In this document: positions 40,439 through 49,435 of the stretch, piece by piece
Position numbering within the stretch: position 1 is the stretch's first letter
How the letters are laid out: every line of letters starts with the position of its first letter
Source of the DNA: JAVJSU01 sp040219275
GTDB lineage: Bacteria > Chloroflexota > Anaerolineae > Aggregatilineales > Phototrophicaceae
Direction of reading: 5' to 3'
Length of the DNA: 64,000 nucleotides
Assembly: GCA_040219275.1 (NCBI GenBank)
Contig: JAVJSU010000024.1
Coordinates: 209,694 to 273,693, forward strand
Position numbers and translations under genes: made by a program
Notes under the pieces: model-generated
The model's database searches: none
Seen by the model: only the letters and a program-made list of their open reading frames with translations
Told to the model about the DNA's origin: nothing

Positions 40439-41928
40439 GTTGGATCCTCATTTGATGAGCTAAGAAGCAGATGTCGAGTTTGATATTTTAGCGCCTTGCG
40501 TCCCTTGTCAGAGAGACCACTTGTATGAGCGACCCGTCGTGCTTCAAGCAATGCTTGATTGGCGAGACCTTCTTCTCCACGTTCAAGGAGCCGTGTAGCG
40601 AGATTTTCCAACCTGCGTGTAGCCTCCGCCACGTCGCCGCGCTCTAATGCCTCTTGTGCCCGTTCCTGTAATCTATAAAGGGTTAATTTGCTTAACGCAT
40701 CAAGAATTGCGGATGGCGGTTCATCATGGGTTTGTTGTTGCGTAACTTCAAGTGAGATATCACTCACGATTTGCATATGTTGGACTTCATTCTCAAGAAT
40801 ATCACCTGATGCTACCAAACGGGCAATAGAACGAAATCCGTCCTTCATTTCTCCCGGCATTTGAAGTTGAAACAATACTGAGACTGGACGGTTTGCCTGC
40901 ATACTACCGAGCGGAATTATTCCTGTTGCAAAATCAAGTGGTTGCGGATGAGGAGACAGTTTGAATGCGAGTTCTAGCTGTACATCAGGATCAGGTGCGA
41001 TTGAGAGCGATAGACGCTCGGCAAAGGCATTACTTAAGTTGCGGACGTGATCATTTAAGAAGCGCACAACTGAGTTAGCGGAATCAATGTACATAGAGTT
41101 GCCCCCTGTTTTGGATGCAAGCTCATCGAGAAATTCATCATTCCAATCATTGCCCAAACCCATTGCACTGATACTAATGCCTTCTGTATTTGCCTGACTC
41201 GCTAGTTCAACGCACTTCTCTTGATCGCCATAGGTATGACCATCGGTAAGGAGGATCACATGATTGACCAACTTGGGTCCCAGAAACTGGCGATTCTGCT
41301 TTACACCTTCATTGAGTCCTTGAAAGATTTCAGTCCCGCCGGAAGGCGCAATCATACTAACTTTTGCTTTAAGTGCTGGCTTATCCTGCGCAGTAGTTGC
41401 CGCAATTACCGTTGTAGCGCGATCATTAAATGCGATGACGGAGATGATATCCGCATCCGCCAGATTGTCGATAATCTGATGTGCGGCGATCTTAACTTTC
41501 TCCATCCGCACACCCTTCATTGAATTACTGTGATCCAATACGAGAGTCAGGTTGAGACGGGTTTCCCTCGTCTTTATAGACTCTTGCGCCCGTGGATCAG
41601 GAAATATTTCAGCAAGTAAATACAATACTTGAGGTTCTTTTAGTGGGGTGATTGTGCGTTTGCTAGGCGTAAGTTGCAAGCTATAGTACAAGCCATCGCT
41701 ATCTGCTTGTCTTGCGGCTCGCTCATCGTATGTTCTGCGTTTGAGAGGATCGAGAAGCAAGTCCTGTGCGCTAGTCACATCCTGGAACTGCGCTTTTGCG
41801 CCGAGATGATTCGGATTTACATCAGGATGCAAGCGACGAGCAATACGCCGATATGCAGCTTTAATATCATCAACGCTTGCATCAGCAGAAACGCCGAGAA
41901 CGCTATATGGGTCAAATTCTAGTGCCAT
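40435..41928 (-). CDS. J-domain and VWA-domain fusion protein
   Basis: A 497-residue fusion. Residues 4-70 are a DnaJ J-domain with the DPYSVLGVSADAS start and an intact HPD motif (RRLHPDVNP), so it should stimulate an Hsp70 ATPase. A VWA domain follows (about residues 125-300), with MIDAS DHSNS and LLTDGHTYGD. A beta-rich segment then precedes a helical C-terminus (about 400-480) with a TPR-like or coiled character. No membrane segment. It is third in the kinase/PP2C/FHA operon. The combination suggests Hsp70 being recruited to VWA-bound partners under phospho-control, but that is inference. Confidence 0.88.
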   Translation of the reverse strand: MALEFDPYSVLGVSADASVDDIKAAYRRIARRLHPDVNPNHLGAKAQFQDVTSAQDLLLDPLKRRTYDERAARQADSDGLYYSLQLTPSKRTITPLKEPQVLYLLAEIFPDPRAQESIKTRETRLNLTLVLDHSNSMKGVRMEKVKIAAHQIIDNLADADIISVIAFNDRATTVIAATTAQDKPALKAKVSMIAPSGGTEIFQGLNEGVKQNRQFLGPKLVNHVILLTDGHTYGDQEKCVELASQANTEGISISAMGLGNDWNDEFLDELASKTGGNSMYIDSANSVVRFLNDHVRNLSNAFAERLSLSIAPDPDVQLELAFKLSPHPQPLDFATGIIPLGSMQANRPVSVLFQLQMPGEMKDGFRSIARLVASGDILENEVQHMQIVSDISLEVTQQQTHDEPPSAILDALSKLTLYRLQERAQEALERGDVAEATRRLENLATRLLERGEEGLANQALLEARRVAHTSGLSDKGRKALKYQTRHLLLSSSNEDPT

Positions 41929-41953
41929 GAAAGACTCATTACTTGTTAGTTAG

Positions 41954-43060
41954 CTATTTTGAAACTTTGATCAGAACAGCTGTGATATTGTCAAGTCCGC
42001 CTTTTGCATTTGCCTGTGCAACCAATTTTTCGCAGGCTTGCTGTGGGTCACTTGTATTCATCACAGTTTCATAAATGTCACGCTCCGGAATAAGTCCCCA
42101 CAAGCCATCGCTACAAAGGAGCAACCGTGAATTTGCGGGAAGCCGACGTGTCATGGCATCCACTTCCAGTGTTTCATTTTGACCCAAGGCTCGATATAGA
42201 ACATTCTTTTGTGGATGTTCTTCCGCTTCTTCCTGCGTGAGTTGACCCAATTCAATCAAACGTTGCACTAGAGAGTGGTCTCGCGTCACCTGATCTATTC
42301 CTTCACGGCTGATTAGATACGCTCGACTATCACCAACATGTGCAAAATGTGCTAGATCACCGATTATGGAGACGACTGTAGCGGTAGTACCACCGTCGGG
42401 TACGTTGGTCATGACTTCTTTATTTGCGCTTTGAATTGCGGCGATGAGTGCTTCTGTAATCGGCACACGCTCAGTCTTTTCATCGCCTCCAAACATCGGT
42501 AAATAGATTGATTTCATGATTTGTGCAGTTACGGTCCGTACTGTAATCGCCGATGCTTTTTCACCATCATGATGACCACCCATTCCGTCAGCGACAATGA
42601 ACATACCAAAATCTGGATGATCGTCCGCACTAATGCCTGTTACGAAAAAAGCTTGTGCCGCATCCTGATTATTGCTACGTACCCTGCCAACATCGCTGGA
42701 TACACCATAAGTTAGGACATCAATCCCTGCGATATCTTCTTGCATAGGATACATCTGATCCGGCGCGAGAGGGCGGGTTGCGCCATCGATGATGCTCCGT
42801 TGTGGTAATGGGGCAGTCGCTATCGGTTTAGTTGCTGAGTCAAAGTGTTCTTCCAGGGCATCTTCGCCGGTAACTGCTACTTCAACTGTTGCGATAAAAT
42901 CTTCATTTTTTACGTCTTCAGAAATCTGTTCAGAGACTGAAGTTTCTTCTTGACTCTCTTCTTCATTTTTTGCTTCTGTGTCCTTGGTAGAAGTGGTAGA
43001 TGCTTCAGGAGTGTCCCCTTCATCACCGACCTTGCCAAAGATGCGTCGAAATAATCCCAT
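41954..43060 (-). CDS. PP2C-type Ser/Thr protein phosphatase
   Basis: A 368-residue phosphatase. Residues 1-105 are an acidic, Glu/Thr-rich, probably disordered region. The PP2C domain starts at LTYGVSSDVGRVRSNNQDA, with metal-binding DGMGGHHDGE, the VGDSRAYL strand and LCSDGLWG near the end. It should reverse the phosphorylation made by the kinase encoded just upstream (33-base gap). ATG 43060 has GGAG six bases upstream; the TTG at 43072 overlaps that site and is rejected. Confidence 0.93.
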   Translation of the reverse strand: MGLFRRIFGKVGDEGDTPEASTTSTKDTEAKNEEESQEETSVSEQISEDVKNEDFIATVEVAVTGEDALEEHFDSATKPIATAPLPQRSIIDGATRPLAPDQMYPMQEDIAGIDVLTYGVSSDVGRVRSNNQDAAQAFFVTGISADDHPDFGMFIVADGMGGHHDGEKASAITVRTVTAQIMKSIYLPMFGGDEKTERVPITEALIAAIQSANKEVMTNVPDGGTTATVVSIIGDLAHFAHVGDSRAYLISREGIDQVTRDHSLVQRLIELGQLTQEEAEEHPQKNVLYRALGQNETLEVDAMTRRLPANSRLLLCSDGLWGLIPERDIYETVMNTSDPQQACEKLVAQANAKGGLDNITAVLIKVSK

Positions 43061-43093
43061 GTTTGTCTCCAAACGCCTTTATTATGATATAAC

Positions 43094-45013
43094 CTAGTCG
43101 ATTAGTGGTAATGCGTATACAGAATTATCGGTTGATCCAACAAGGATAACATTTTCCATGATGTGGGCGGCGGCAGTGATTGCCCCCTTGGTTTCATAGA
43201 CCCACTTTTCCTTGCCAGAATTTGTATCTAGGCAGTGAAATTTGCCGTCGTTGCTCCCGAAATACACATTATCCTTATAAATTACTGGTGAGGAGACAAT
43301 TGGCGACTCTGCGTTAAATTTCCATTTCTCGCGTGAACTTTCAGCGTTGATTGCGTAAAAGTGACCATCAGTTGAACCAAAGTATACCAAATCATCCAGG
43401 ATTGCGGGGGATGATACAATCGGACCAGTGGTTCTGAAACGCCACATACTATACCCGCTACCTGAATCAATGGCGTACATATGACCGTCAAATGAACCAA
43501 AAAAGCAGATGCCTTGATCGTCAACGATCGGCGAAGACATTACGCCGCGTTTTGCACGAAACCCCCATTTCTTATTTCCAGAGAGTTCGAGTGCGACAAC
43601 TTCGCCTGAATCACTGCCAGCGATGACCAATTCGTTGGTGACAAATGGGCGGCTACGAACGGCTTCACCCATGTCATATTCCCACAGATAGCGACCGTTG
43701 GCGGCGACAAGTGCATAAATACGTCCATCATCACTTCCGAAGAAGACGTGATCGTGAGCAACGCGTGGTGTGCCACGAATGCGGCCCTTAGTGGTATATG
43801 ACCAGTTGATGCGTCCGGATGAAAAATCAACTGCATTGAACGTGTGATCTTCCGAACCGAACAGAACTAATTTACTGGAGGTGTCCATTACCGGGCTGGA
43901 GGCAATACCGCCCTGTGTTGGGAACTTCCATGCAAATTCGCCATTTGTTAGGTCTACTGCCCAGACATTGGTGTCATAGGAACCGACGAAGGCATAATTA
44001 CGATATCCGGTGGGGCTAGCACGAATCTCATCTTCTGTTTTGAATGTCCAGCGTGCCTCGATACCAAAGTTTTCCATGTTTGGGAAAAGTTCGGTGCCTT
44101 TTGGGGAACCATCATCAGTGCCGTTAACAGCGATCATTCCGCCACCACCACCGTAGCGAACTTTGAGGATGGCTTCTTTCATCTGTGCACAGGATTGGAA
44201 TCGTTTGCTCGGTTCCATTTCTAGCGCACGATTGATAATCTCAACAAATCCACTGGGGACTGATGAATTGTAATCTTTTATAGGACGCTCATTAAAACTA
44301 AACGGTGGTGCTAGTCGTGGGTCTTCACGGGTGATGATGTGATGTAGCGTAGCGCCAAGACTATAAACATCACTGAGGGGGTTCACATCACCACGATATT
44401 GCTCCGGTGCGGAATACCCTTCAGTACCAATCATTGTGTGTTTTGTACCACTGACGAATTTCTTCGCGATACCAAAGTCGATCAACCGTACATTCCCGCG
44501 ACTATCTACCATGATATTGGCGGGCTTAATATCACGGAAAATGATCGGCTCAGGCTGTTGACCATGTAGATAGTCTAGTACATCACAGAGTTCGCTTGCC
44601 CATTCCATGATCTTATCAATCGGCAATTCTTTGGTCTTTGTTAGCAAGACTTCGAGATCACTCCCATTGATATATTCCATAACCAAATAAGCGCGACTGT
44701 TCTGATCGAAAAAGTCGAAGATTTTCGGAATGGCTGGATGCGCGAGGGTAGCGAGAATATTCGCTTCTCGTTGGAACGTCTTAAATGTCGCTGAACGTTG
44801 GTTTGGATCTGCGCTTGGATAGTGCATTTCCTTAATTGCAACTAAACGTTTTGCTTCGGGGAAGTTAAGGTCGCGTGCTTGATATACCGCACCCTGTCCA
44901 CCGCCGCCGAGTTCGCCAATAATACGATAACGACTAATCAGTACCGTATTTGGCTTTAGTGTGGCTTCACTAAAATTGTCTTCAATATCCCCGAACTGAG
45001 TTGTATCTGGCAT
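43094..45013 (-). CDS. Ser/Thr protein kinase fused to a PQQ-repeat beta-propeller
   Basis: A 639-residue protein. The kinase domain covers about residues 27-290: G-loop LGGGGQGAVYQA, lysine in VAIKEM, catalytic loop FRDIKPANIM (the usual His of HRD is Phe), LIDFGIAKKF and the APEQY activation-segment end. After a Gly-rich linker, residues about 325-639 carry seven or eight 40-residue W-x-F/Y-x-T/M-x-G-x-x-x-S-S-P repeats of the PQQ/propeller type. No membrane helix is seen, so the propeller is probably cytoplasmic and may sense a ligand or act as a docking platform. It heads the six-gene operon. Confidence 0.93.
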   Translation of the reverse strand: MPDTTQFGDIEDNFSEATLKPNTVLISRYRIIGELGGGGQGAVYQARDLNFPEAKRLVAIKEMHYPSADPNQRSATFKTFQREANILATLAHPAIPKIFDFFDQNSRAYLVMEYINGSDLEVLLTKTKELPIDKIMEWASELCDVLDYLHGQQPEPIIFRDIKPANIMVDSRGNVRLIDFGIAKKFVSGTKHTMIGTEGYSAPEQYRGDVNPLSDVYSLGATLHHIITREDPRLAPPFSFNERPIKDYNSSVPSGFVEIINRALEMEPSKRFQSCAQMKEAILKVRYGGGGGMIAVNGTDDGSPKGTELFPNMENFGIEARWTFKTEDEIRASPTGYRNYAFVGSYDTNVWAVDLTNGEFAWKFPTQGGIASSPVMDTSSKLVLFGSEDHTFNAVDFSSGRINWSYTTKGRIRGTPRVAHDHVFFGSDDGRIYALVAANGRYLWEYDMGEAVRSRPFVTNELVIAGSDSGEVVALELSGNKKWGFRAKRGVMSSPIVDDQGICFFGSFDGHMYAIDSGSGYSMWRFRTTGPIVSSPAILDDLVYFGSTDGHFYAINAESSREKWKFNAESPIVSSPVIYKDNVYFGSNDGKFHCLDTNSGKEKWVYETKGAITAAAHIMENVILVGSTDNSVYALPLID

Positions 45014-45082
45014 AATACTGCTCGTTAATGACTAGATTACAAGAATGAAAGCGATGAGAAAAAGATTATGTTTCCTTGAAAT

Positions 45083-45111
45083 ATTATATTGAACCTGAGA
45101 CAATACCGCAA
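45083..45111 (-). promoter_or_regulatory. Sigma70-type promoter for the kinase operon
   Basis: On the minus strand TTGCGG (45111-45106) and a perfect TATAAT (45088-45083) are separated by 17 bases. The leader to the kinase ATG is about 60 bases. Confidence 0.7.
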
Positions 45112-45143
45112 TTAGGCATATTGTTTGTATTTGAATAACATCC

Positions 45144-46313
45144 GTGAAAATTGACGAATCATTAGCTATTTACCTCCATATTCCCTTTTGTACGACAAAA
45201 TGTACCTATTGTGCTTTCAATACTTATACAAACCTCCAACAATTGATCCCACAATTTGTAGAATCTCTCATTAAGGAGATTGTGATTGTAGGTGCTAGCA
45301 ACCCGTATCGGGATGTAAGTTCAATTTATTTTGGTGGTGGAACCCCTAGTTTGCTCTCACCGTTGGAGCTTGATTCTATTTTAGACGCACTTTATATGAA
45401 TTTCCCCATTAAGAAATCTTGCGAAATTAGCTTTGAGGCAAATCCGAATGATTTGAACTTAGGCTATTTGAGACAACTACGTGCGTTTGGAATCAATCGT
45501 TTGAGTATCGGGATGCAATCCGCGAACCCACATGAGCTTAAATTATTCGACCGTCGCCATGATGTATCAGAAGTAGAGGGTGCTTTCGATTGTGCACGAC
45601 AAGCTGGTTTTGAGAATGTGAACCTTGACTTAATTTATGGGTTGCCGGCTCAAAAAGTTGATGATTGGCGACATAGTTTGGAATATGCCCTTCTGCTAAA
45701 GCCCGAACATATTTCTCTGTATGCACTTGGCTTAGAAGATGGCACTCCGCTTAAGAATTGGGTCGAAAATGGTGCTCTTGCGTCACCTGATGATGACCTC
45801 GCCGCTGATATGTATGATCTTGCGACAACTCAAATGGCTGAACGAGGGTATACACAGTACGAAATTAGTAATTGGTCAAAACCGGGATATGCTTGTCAAC
45901 ACAACATGCAATATTGGCGAAACCTACCCTATATTGGGTTAGGTCCGGGCGCACACGGATTTGCTGGTCAAAAACGTTATTCCACTATCCTGTCGCCGCA
46001 AAGGTATATTAAACGCCTGCATGATAATAGTGAAACTTTCGAATTTCCAGAAAATCCGGTGATTGCTAACTTGGTATTGATTGATCGAGAAGCTGAAATT
46101 GCCGAAACGGTTATTACCGGTTTGCGATTATTGGATGAGGGCATAATCCGCAAAACTTTTTTCAATCGCTTTGGCGTTGACATGGCAGACTACTATGGCG
46201 ACCGTCTAACGAAGTTTGTTGAACATAAACTAATGACCATAGATTCTGAATCTATCAAAATTACACCACAGGGTAGGTTGCTCTCCAACCTAATTTTTAG
46301 GGAGTTAGTCTAA
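45144..46313 (+). CDS. hemW: HemW-type radical SAM protein
   Basis: A 389-residue radical SAM protein. The cluster motif CTTKCTYC (Cys17, Cys21, Cys24) is followed by AF, and the YFGGGTPSLL SAM-binding block is present, as in HemW. HemW was long labelled oxygen-independent coproporphyrinogen III oxidase, but biochemical work in E. coli and others shows it is a heme chaperone. The HemN-type residues near the N-terminus that carry out decarboxylation are absent. Start is GTG 45144 with little ribosome-binding sequence. Its end overlaps the convergent ParB-like gene by four bases. Confidence 0.88.
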   Translation: MKIDESLAIYLHIPFCTTKCTYCAFNTYTNLQQLIPQFVESLIKEIVIVGASNPYRDVSSIYFGGGTPSLLSPLELDSILDALYMNFPIKKSCEISFEANPNDLNLGYLRQLRAFGINRLSIGMQSANPHELKLFDRRHDVSEVEGAFDCARQAGFENVNLDLIYGLPAQKVDDWRHSLEYALLLKPEHISLYALGLEDGTPLKNWVENGALASPDDDLAADMYDLATTQMAERGYTQYEISNWSKPGYACQHNMQYWRNLPYIGLGPGAHGFAGQKRYSTILSPQRYIKRLHDNSETFEFPENPVIANLVLIDREAEIAETVITGLRLLDEGIIRKTFFNRFGVDMADYYGDRLTKFVEHKLMTIDSESIKITPQGRLLSNLIFRELV

Positions 46314-47239
46314 TCTGTGTTGTTGTCTACTACCGGACTATCCTCTTCATGGCGTAGTGCATCTGGAACTGGAATATGTTGTTTTTCCAGGAAACTCGTT
46401 AAAATCTCACTCAGTTTCATCGCTTCCGGTGCGACACCCTGTTCTTCTGCGATGTAGCGCAAATTCTCCACGATCCAGAGAAAAAGATCCGCTTCAGTCC
46501 GTTTTGGCGTGTATTTCAGAATGTTGTACTTGCGAATGAGATAAACCGCAGGTGCATAAATCGTATCATACCATCTGGTAGATACCTCATTCATCGAAAG
46601 TGGATCACCCTCATTTTGATACTCAAGCACCGTCTGATAAAGATGAATATGCTCAAGTAAATCTTGATAGCGGGATGGTTCAGTCAGTACAATTCGTTCC
46701 TGCTTAGGGCGTGTAGCATCAAGTCCGGTATCATCCAGAAATTTTGCGTATGCCTCTGCCGATTCCCACTGTTTCGAGGACATATTAGGTTCGAGATCAA
46801 TCGGTGTTTGCAGTTCAATGACATAGGCTTGAATAAACTTAAAGCCTAATTGCCGCGCAACTGATACCCGGTGGTTGCCGTCACGTACAAAATACACATC
46901 ATCGACTTTGTATAACTCTACTGGGGGGAGTCCCTCCAAACCATTGTAAAGAGCATAGATGCGACCCCATCGATCTGACATATTGTGCTTTTTGGGGAGG
47001 AATTTGTTCGTGAAGTCGTGATATCTGCCTACGCTACCAACGATACGATCAAGTGGAACATCCTCTAAGCCCTTATAGACCTCTTGATTTAAGCGTAATC
47101 GTCCTTTGACATCGTCAAAACTCCACAACTCGGTGGATTTTCCTAATAAATGGGCAATAATATCACTCCAAAAGGCTTTTGAATGTGCCCTCGAAAATTG
47201 TTCTTGACCTTGCAAATGGAGGTTTACATCGTCGATCAT
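46310..47239 (-). CDS. ParB-like nuclease-domain protein
   Basis: A 309-residue protein. The ParB/Srx-like block VYFVRDGNHRVSVARQLGF (about residues 118-136 of the chosen frame) is flanked by polar helical regions. The N-terminal part (LQGQEQFSRAHSKAFW) resembles Chloroflexota proteins annotated as transcriptional regulators, but no helix-turn-helix is obvious. ATG 47239 has AGGA upstream; the frame is open to 47293. It is unlikely to be the chromosome-segregation ParB. Role unknown. Confidence 0.72.
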   Translation of the reverse strand: MIDDVNLHLQGQEQFSRAHSKAFWSDIIAHLLGKSTELWSFDDVKGRLRLNQEVYKGLEDVPLDRIVGSVGRYHDFTNKFLPKKHNMSDRWGRIYALYNGLEGLPPVELYKVDDVYFVRDGNHRVSVARQLGFKFIQAYVIELQTPIDLEPNMSSKQWESAEAYAKFLDDTGLDATRPKQERIVLTEPSRYQDLLEHIHLYQTVLEYQNEGDPLSMNEVSTRWYDTIYAPAVYLIRKYNILKYTPKRTEADLFLWIVENLRYIAEEQGVAPEAMKLSEILTSFLEKQHIPVPDALRHEEDSPVVDNNTD

Positions 47240-47327
47240 GACTTTATCCTGTGTATTATGACAAAGTTTACCTTGATGTAGATTTTTTCTCAAAATTAAG
47301 GTTTTCGAACTGTTGACACCTATAAGG

Positions 47328-48371
47328 CTATTTCGATGTCACAAGTTTGGCATTTTGTAACGTCGATATATTATTATTGCCACTGCAAAGCATAGCAACT
47401 TTTAGCTCAGTATGGATTTCACGGATGAGTTGGTCAAGTGCTTCAATAGATTGATCGGCGGCTTTCAGGAATGGACCTGCAAACCCGCCTAATGTTGCCC
47501 CTAGCGCCACACTCTTGGCGATGTCAATCCCGTTTCGCAATCCACCACTGGCAAAAATTGGTAACTCCGGCGCGCCTCGCTTCGCATATTGAATTGCATC
47601 TGCTGTAGGGATGCCCCAATCCGCAAAACTGGCGGCAACACGCGCATGAAACGCTGTTGGTGCACGATAATATTCAACTTCGCTCCAGGATGTGCCGCCT
47701 GAACCGGCAACATCTATCGCACTCACACCCGCATTCGCTAAATCGCGTGCATTTTGTTCAGAAAATCCCCAACCCACTTCTTTTGCAATCACGGGAACAT
47801 CTAGCTTTTTACAGATCGCTTCAACCTTGCTGAGTAAACCGGCGAAATTTACGTCTCCTTCTGGCTGTACAGCTTCTTGAAGCACATTGAAATGCAAAAT
47901 TAGTGCGTTCGCTTCGACCAACTCAACCGCACGACGACACTGGTCAATGCCATATCCGTAATTTAGCTGAACAGCGCCGATATTACCAAATAACATTATA
48001 TCAGGCGCAATGTCTCGCACATAATAACTGTCATTGAGTAGCACATCTTCTATAGCGGCACGTTGGGACCCTAGCCCCATCGCAATGTTATGTTTCTGTG
48101 CCATTTCAGCAAGTCTGCGGTTGAGCTTGCGAGCGATGTCTGTTCCACCGGTCATTGAGGAAATCAGAATGGGAGAATTTAGTGTTTTGCCGAATACATT
48201 GACTGTAGTATCGACTTCGGATAAGTTGATTTCCGGTATAGCATTGTGCATAAAACGGTAGTGTTCCAAGCCGGTTGTGATGTTTGGGAACTGCACATTT
48301 TCTTCAAGGTTAATGCGAATATGATCGGCTTTTCGACTCTCTGTCGTTGGGGAATCAGTAATGTCTGCCAT
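47328..48371 (-). CDS. fni: Type 2 isopentenyl-diphosphate delta-isomerase
   Basis: A 347-residue FMN-dependent isomerase that interconverts IPP and DMAPP. Signature regions: RKADHIRINLEENVQF (substrate binding), ISSMTGGT, GLGSQRAA, HFNVLQEAVQPEGD with the metal-binding Gln-Glu, KEVGWGFS, and the FMN-binding GSGGTSW and ASGGLRNGIDIAKS. Length is standard. I use ATG 48371 (MADITDSP). The enzyme is needed in organisms with the mevalonate route or as a supplement to the MEP route; which applies here cannot be told from the window. Confidence 0.95.
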   Translation of the reverse strand: MADITDSPTTESRKADHIRINLEENVQFPNITTGLEHYRFMHNAIPEINLSEVDTTVNVFGKTLNSPILISSMTGGTDIARKLNRRLAEMAQKHNIAMGLGSQRAAIEDVLLNDSYYVRDIAPDIMLFGNIGAVQLNYGYGIDQCRRAVELVEANALILHFNVLQEAVQPEGDVNFAGLLSKVEAICKKLDVPVIAKEVGWGFSEQNARDLANAGVSAIDVAGSGGTSWSEVEYYRAPTAFHARVAASFADWGIPTADAIQYAKRGAPELPIFASGGLRNGIDIAKSVALGATLGGFAGPFLKAADQSIEALDQLIREIHTELKVAMLCSGNNNISTLQNAKLVTSK

Positions 48372-48464
48372 TAAAATCAATGCTCATACAGTTAAATAAA
48401 ATGCTATGCTAGCCCTTCTTGTTAGGTCTGTCAATGGGGGTGGCAGTGTATATAACTCTCGGTA

Positions 48465-48470
48465 TATAAT
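48465..48470 (+). promoter_or_regulatory. Likely -10 element for acpP
   Basis: A perfect TATAAT about 50 bases ahead of the acyl-carrier-protein start. No good -35 hexamer is found at the usual distance (GGCAGT lies there). A similar TATATAA occurs 20 bases upstream. Confidence 0.45.
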
Positions 48471-48520
48471 GTGACGCTGTTTAATCTGAAGCAAAACTAT
48501 TCCCGTTGGGAGGTCTCATT

Positions 48521-48757
48521 ATGGCATCTGTCGAAGATCGTGTTAAGAGCATTGTCATCGATCTACTTGGTGTAGAGGAAGATCGTGTAGTACCGGAAGC
48601 TCATTTCCGTGATGATCTTGAAGCGGATTCACTCGACCTGGTTGAGTTGATTATGGCGTTTGAAGAAGAATTTGGTGGGGAAATTACTGATGAAGATGCC
48701 CAACAAATTGAAACAGTAGGGCAGGCAGTTACTTATATCGGGACACGTATGACTTAG
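48521..48757 (+). CDS. acpP: Acyl carrier protein
   Basis: A 78-residue ACP of the fatty-acid type. The phosphopantetheine-attachment serine lies in DLEADSLDLVELIMAFEEEF (about residue 37), the family's helix II. GGGAGG lies seven bases before ATG 48521. It stands alone here: no fab gene adjoins it, and the following gene is convergent. A perfect terminator follows. Confidence 0.95.
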   Translation: MASVEDRVKSIVIDLLGVEEDRVVPEAHFRDDLEADSLDLVELIMAFEEEFGGEITDEDAQQIETVGQAVTYIGTRMT

Positions 48758-48783
48758 TGTTCATTGAGGTATAAAATAACTGA

Positions 48784-48809
48784 GGGTAGCTTAAACGGCT
48801 ACCCTTTTT
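48784..48809 (+). terminator. Intrinsic terminator after acpP
   Basis: GGGTAGC pairs with GCTACCC (7 bases, 7-base loop), followed by TTTTTC. It overlaps the 3' end of the convergent membrane-protein gene. Confidence 0.88.
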
Positions 48810-49435
48810 CTTTTGCTCAAAATATGCTGAACTCCAACAATAACGATCATAGCAAATGCTAAAATGGTTAATATTCCGCCGATTGCAACCTGACGCGGTA
48901 AATAAAAATCTGCATATAGTTGAAATACCTGGCTCAAACCAAATGTACTGACAAGTACCCCACATATTCCGCCAACCATCATGACATAGAAACGCATTCG
49001 ATAGAATATGCCACTCAGTCCAACGCCCCCGCCAACCAAGCATGAGATTGAGATAACGAACATTTGTCGATAATTCATGTTGCCCCGTTCAGAAGTGAGA
49101 AATTCAAACGGGGGGAACAGCATTACCGCGACAATGATTGTTATAAATGCGCTAGACAACCATAAGCGACGATTTGATGGATAAGGAGGTGTATTGGTAG
49201 CTACGATCGCAATCACAATGACTGGAATGATTCTCAAAAATAATGATGTAAGTAGACCCGGTGTGCTATGTACAACATCAGGGTGCAAGCTCGCCCATTC
49301 TGCAAGATCAAAGCCATCCATTGTTAATCCAGCGCCATTGCTCATCAGCCAGGGTAAATTATAGGCGACTGCAAGTAAAACTAGACTCAACCAAAATGAG
49401 ATTTTTAATTTTTGATTACTTATTGAATTGTTCAA
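48791..49435 (-). CDS. Hypothetical membrane protein (about six helices)
   Basis: About 214 residues, with about six hydrophobic segments and a short basic C-terminus (SKRKR). No family is recognised. The extracytoplasmic loop after the first helix (NGAGLTMDGFDLAEWASLHPDV) is polar. The start is uncertain: TTG 49435 limits the overlap with the BchI-like gene to 20 bases, while TTG 49477 would add a lysine-rich N-terminus. It follows the BchI-like gene and may be co-translated with it. Confidence 0.6.
   Translation of the reverse strand: MNNSISNQKLKISFWLSLVLLAVAYNLPWLMSNGAGLTMDGFDLAEWASLHPDVVHSTPGLLTSLFLRIIPVIVIAIVATNTPPYPSNRRLWLSSAFITIIVAVMLFPPFEFLTSERGNMNYRQMFVISISCLVGGGVGLSGIFYRMRFYVMMVGGICGVLVSTFGLSQVFQLYADFYLPRQVAIGGILTILAFAMIVIVGVQHILSKRKRVAV

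Noticed and set aside
45144..46313. Oxygen-independent coproporphyrinogen III oxidase (HemN)
   Set aside because: The sequence fits HemW: shorter N-terminus and CTTKCTYC followed by AF. The heme-chaperone label is preferred.
46310..47239. Chromosome-partition ParB
   Set aside because: No parA neighbour, no clear helix-turn-helix and no parS-like inverted repeats noticed, so it was listed only as a ParB-fold protein.
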